Below the pieces are notes generated by a model. That model saw nothing but the letters and a program-made list of their open reading frames with translations. It was not told where the DNA came from and did not search any database. Shown piece by piece: positions 61,042 through 64,000 of a stretch of DNA of 64,000 nucleotides (positions are counted from its first letter, which is position 1; every line of letters begins with the position of its first letter). The DNA is from Leptospira venezuelensis (GTDB lineage: Bacteria > Spirochaetota > Leptospiria > Leptospirales > Leptospiraceae), in the NCBI RefSeq assembly GCF_002150035.1, contig NZ_NETS01000010.1, forward strand, positions 1,550,001 through 1,614,000, read 5' to 3'. Both the position numbers and the translations under genes were made by a program.

Positions 61042-64000
61042 ATTTTGCAGAACTATCGATCAAACGACCGATATTTATTACCTGTACGGTTCTCATCATT
61101 CTTGTTTCGGGATATCTTTCCCTGAACAAGTTGGGTGTGGACCTTTTTCCTAACGTAACTATTCCGGTAGTCACAGTAACTGTGCCTTATCCTGGAGCAG
61201 CGCCTAACGAGATCGAAACTCTGATCGCAAAACCTGTGGAAGATGAACTTTCTACTATCTCCGGAGTGAAAAGGATCCGTTCTACTTGTAGCGAAGGTTC
61301 CGGTACTATCATCCTTGAATTTACCTTGGAAACCGATGTGAAATACGCGGAACAACAGGTAAGGGATAAGGTTTCTGCGGTAAAACCTAAATTACCGAAT
61401 GATATCAAAGAGCCTATCATCAGAAGGATAGACCCTGCCGATCAGCCAATCATTATTCTTGCACTGAATGCAAACTTGAGTGAAGCGCAGATCTATGATA
61501 TCGCAAACGAAGAGATTAAACAAAACCTCTTAACCGCTAAGGATGTTGGAAATATTACCATTTATGGCGGACGTAAAAGAGAGATCCATGTTGCATTAGA
61601 TAGACAAAAATTAAAACAACATATGATCCCTGCTTCCGTGGTTTCCAATCGTTTGGCCTCCGGTGGAACAAATATACCTGCGGGTAAAGTAAGTAAGGCG
61701 GATTCAGAGTTAGTTTACAGAACTATAAACGAATTCAAATCTCCGCAAGAGATCAGAGACACTCCAATTTCCTTATTCGGGAATGAAGTTCCTGTCAAGA
61801 TCGGACAATTGGGAGAAGTAGTAGATACTCTGGAGGATGAGAGCACTCGCGCGTATTTTAATGGTAAGAAGGCAGTCTTCTTGCTGGTATTCAAACAATC
61901 AGGATCGAATACTGTCGCTGTTGCGCAAGAAGTGAAGAAACGAATTGAGGATCTAAACAAGGAACTCGCAAGAAGAGAAGGCGGCGCAGTTCTTTCGATC
62001 GCAAACGATAACTCCATTCAGATTGATGATAATATCTACGATGTAAAAGAAACAATCATCATTGGTATCGCGCTCACTATCGTAGTGGTGCTTCTGTTCT
62101 TAGGAAGTGTAAGATCTACGATCATTACTGGACTTGCGTTACCTAACTCACTTTTAGGCGCGTTCATTTTAATGGCGGTTGCTGGATTTACAGTAAACGT
62201 AATGACACTTCTTGCATTGAGCTTGGCCGTGGGACTTCTCATCGACGATGCAATTGTGGTCAGGGAAAATATTTTCCGACATAGAGAGATGGGTAAAACT
62301 GCAAGAGAAGCTTCTACAGAAGGTACTAAGGAAGTAACATTAGCGGTAATCGCGACCACTATGACAGTGATCGCTGTATTCTTACCGATTGCGTTTGTAA
62401 GTGGTGTAGTCGGACAGTTCTTAAGAGAATTTGGACTAACAGTTTGTTTTGCTCTTTTAATCTCTCTTTATGACGCACTTACGATCGCTCCAATGCTATC
62501 TGCTTATTTTGGTGGAAAAATTTCTGGATCACATGCGCAAGGAGCTCATGGACATTCCTCTCCAGAGTTCTTAAGTGTTCCTACAGAGGGAAAGAAAAAG
62601 AAGAAGAATAATGAAACCACTACCTTGGAAGAGATTGCGTTCTCTAAGATCAGGGCGCAAGAGGCTCCGAAAGGAATCATTTCCAGAGTGTTCTCTGCAT
62701 TATTCGAACTCTTGAAGCTTGTATTCGGGTTCTTAGGAAGAATTCTTTCTCCTGTTGAGAAGGGATTGGATTCGATCTTATCTGGATTTAACGTATTCCA
62801 AACTTGGTTAGAAAATATTTACGCAAGCGTTCTAAAGTTTACCTTAAAACGTCCAGTGTTCATATTAAGCAGTGCGGTTTTGATCTTCGTTGCTAGTTTG
62901 ATGCTGACCAAGTATATTCCGAAAACATTCTTACCTGCTCAGGACCAAGGAAAATTCCAAGTCACTTTGGACATGCCTCCTGGAACTTCCGTGCAAAAAA
63001 TGGCGGAGATCGCTCAAGAAGCATATAAAGAGATATCTTCTCATAAAGAAGTTAAATTGGTAGCTATGTTCAATACAAACAGGACAGCGACTATGTTCGT
63101 GGAGATGATCCCAGCGAAAGAAAGGAACATGAACACTTCTCAGTTCAAAGACCTTCTTCGTAAAGAATTGGAATCATTCTCTTATGCGAATCCTATCGTT
63201 AAAGATATAGATAACGTGGGTGGAGGACAAAGACCTTTCACTCTGGTCGTAAGCGGACAGAACGGAAAAGTTGTAGAAGAATATTCCAGAAAACTTTTCG
63301 AAAAATTAAGAGAATCTAAAGCACTTCTGGACGTGGACACAAGTTATAGAGCTGGTGCACCTGAATTCAGAGTCGTACCAGACCGTCAAAGAGAAGTTCT
63401 GCTTGGAATTCCGGGAACTGTGATCGGATCCGAATTAAGAACATTGGTAGAAGGAACTACTCCTGCAGTCTATCGAGAGAACGGAGTGGAATACGATATT
63501 CGTGTTCGATTAAAAGAAGGCCAGAGAGATTTGAAGGATAACTTTTATAATTCTTTCGTTCCTAACTTTAACAACATGATGATCCCGATCCAAAACGTTG
63601 CTAGAGCAGAAGAGACAACTGGTCTTGCTACTATCAACCGTATGAACAGAAACCAATCAGTGGAGATCTATGCAGATGTAAATCCGGATGGACCAGGTAT
63701 GGGTGGAGCAATGGAAGAAGTAGCAAAACTTACTCAAACAGAATTGCCGCTTCCTCCGGGAGTTCGTATCGGATATACCGGACAGGCCGAGAACTTTAAG
63801 GAGATGGGAACTTCTCTCGGGATAGCAATGGGACTTGGTGTGTTATTCATCTATATGGTTCTTGCTTCCTTGTATGAAAGTTTTATCACACCTATTGCGA
63901 TCATGTTGGTTCTCCCACTGGCACTTTGCGGAGCGTTTATCGCTCTATTCTTAACCCAAAAATCCTTGGATATATTCTCCATGATCGGGCTAATCATGCT
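61038..64000 (+). CDS. RND efflux transporter permease (partial, runs off the window)
   Basis: The frame is open from ATG at 61038 to the end of the window (987 codons). It begins NFAELSIKRPIFITCTVLII and has the HAE1/AcrB pattern: GVDLFPNVTIPVVTVTVPYPGA, the proton-relay Asp pair in LLIDDAIVVRENI, and a second half starting FTLKRPVFILSSAV. The central cytoplasmic loop between the halves is about 110 residues (about 492-602), with a His-rich stretch, a poly-Lys run and an amphipathic helix; in AcrB it is much shorter. No periplasmic adaptor gene is seen in the window. Substrates are unknown. Confidence 0.92.
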   Translation, partial: MNFAELSIKRPIFITCTVLIILVSGYLSLNKLGVDLFPNVTIPVVTVTVPYPGAAPNEIETLIAKPVEDELSTISGVKRIRSTCSEGSGTIILEFTLETDVKYAEQQVRDKVSAVKPKLPNDIKEPIIRRIDPADQPIIILALNANLSEAQIYDIANEEIKQNLLTAKDVGNITIYGGRKREIHVALDRQKLKQHMIPASVVSNRLASGGTNIPAGKVSKADSELVYRTINEFKSPQEIRDTPISLFGNEVPVKIGQLGEVVDTLEDESTRAYFNGKKAVFLLVFKQSGSNTVAVAQEVKKRIEDLNKELARREGGAVLSIANDNSIQIDDNIYDVKETIIIGIALTIVVVLLFLGSVRSTIITGLALPNSLLGAFILMAVAGFTVNVMTLLALSLAVGLLIDDAIVVRENIFRHREMGKTAREASTEGTKEVTLAVIATTMTVIAVFLPIAFVSGVVGQFLREFGLTVCFALLISLYDALTIAPMLSAYFGGKISGSHAQGAHGHSSPEFLSVPTEGKKKKKNNETTTLEEIAFSKIRAQEAPKGIISRVFSALFELLKLVFGFLGRILSPVEKGLDSILSGFNVFQTWLENIYASVLKFTLKRPVFILSSAVLIFVASLMLTKYIPKTFLPAQDQGKFQVTLDMPPGTSVQKMAEIAQEAYKEISSHKEVKLVAMFNTNRTATMFVEMIPAKERNMNTSQFKDLLRKELESFSYANPIVKDIDNVGGGQRPFTLVVSGQNGKVVEEYSRKLFEKLRESKALLDVDTSYRAGAPEFRVVPDRQREVLLGIPGTVIGSELRTLVEGTTPAVYRENGVEYDIRVRLKEGQRDLKDNFYNSFVPNFNNMMIPIQNVARAEETTGLATINRMNRNQSVEIYADVNPDGPGMGGAMEEVAKLTQTELPLPPGVRIGYTGQAENFKEMGTSLGIAMGLGVLFIYMVLASLYESFITPIAIMLVLPLALCGAFIALFLTQKSLDIFSMIGLIM

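Noticed and set aside
61053..62359. Several antisense frames within the RND pump gene
   Set aside because: They follow the third-position pattern of the real gene and show no family pattern.
1..64000. CRISPR array, prophage, insertion sequence, tRNA or rRNA genes
   Set aside because: No regular spaced repeats, integrase or transposase frames, or clover-leaf and rRNA-like stretches were recognised on either strand by reading; short tRNA genes could still be missed.

Overview
The window looks like chromosomal DNA of a Leptospira species. The base composition is AT-rich. Lipoproteins carry short spirochaete-type lipoboxes. Several gene families are typical of the genus: a LruC-domain lipoprotein, a DUF1554 lipoprotein, FecR/fibronectin-like surface proteins and many unusual histidine kinases. 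I cannot name the species. I saw no rRNA, tRNA, CRISPR array, transposase or phage block.

Layout. 1-5.2 kb: tail of a metal-dependent-hydrolase-like gene, an SDR and an alpha/beta hydrolase in one run, two cell-wall peptidases (NlpC/P60 and VanX-like), a RelE/HigB-type toxin-antitoxin pair with its own palindrome, and an rlmK-like rRNA methyltransferase with a frameshift near its 3' end. 5.2-5.5 kb: two GC-rich intergenic elements, one repeated in inverted orientation at 20.5 kb. 5.5-8.3 kb (minus): SDR, UbiA-like membrane protein, MscS channel. 8.4-13.7 kb: a tight four-gene operon of adenylate cyclase, membrane FecR protein, fibronectin-like protein and DUF1554 lipoprotein. 13.7-18.5 kb (minus): NarL-type two-component pair, LruC-domain lipoprotein, GHKL-HDOD regulator. 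18.9-24.6 kb: aldehyde dehydrogenase, thioesterase, DUF3995, sterol-desaturase-like hydroxylase, an envelope protein, a GDSL lipoprotein and thiol peroxidase.

24.7-28.8 kb: amino-acid biosynthesis. A Val/Leu-rich leader peptide plus intrinsic terminator (a classical attenuator) precedes an orphan AHAS I-type ilvB; trpE and trpG follow. 28.8-44.7 kb: hybrid kinase, small enzymes, pirin, a membrane HWE/HisKA_2-type kinase, a MarR/DoxX pair sharing an operator motif, aldo/keto reductase, a transglutaminase-like protein and several Leptospira-type unknowns. 44.7-50.1 kb (minus): chemotaxis operon cheW-mcp-cheA-cheB-cheY. 50.7-53.9 kb: cheD, then two convergent paralogous kinase-like proteins without an H-box, one with a degenerate receiver. 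54.3-59 kb (minus): thiolase, YheT-like hydrolase, PAS hybrid kinase. 59.4-64 kb: TolC-like protein and an RND pump that runs off the end, behind a promoter overlapped by a 12+12 bp palindrome.

The most rewarding points are the ilvB attenuator, the cyclase-FecR surface operon, the degenerate kinase pair beside the chemotaxis genes, the operator palindromes (MarR/DoxX, TolC-RND) and the palindrome-bordered dispersed repeat.
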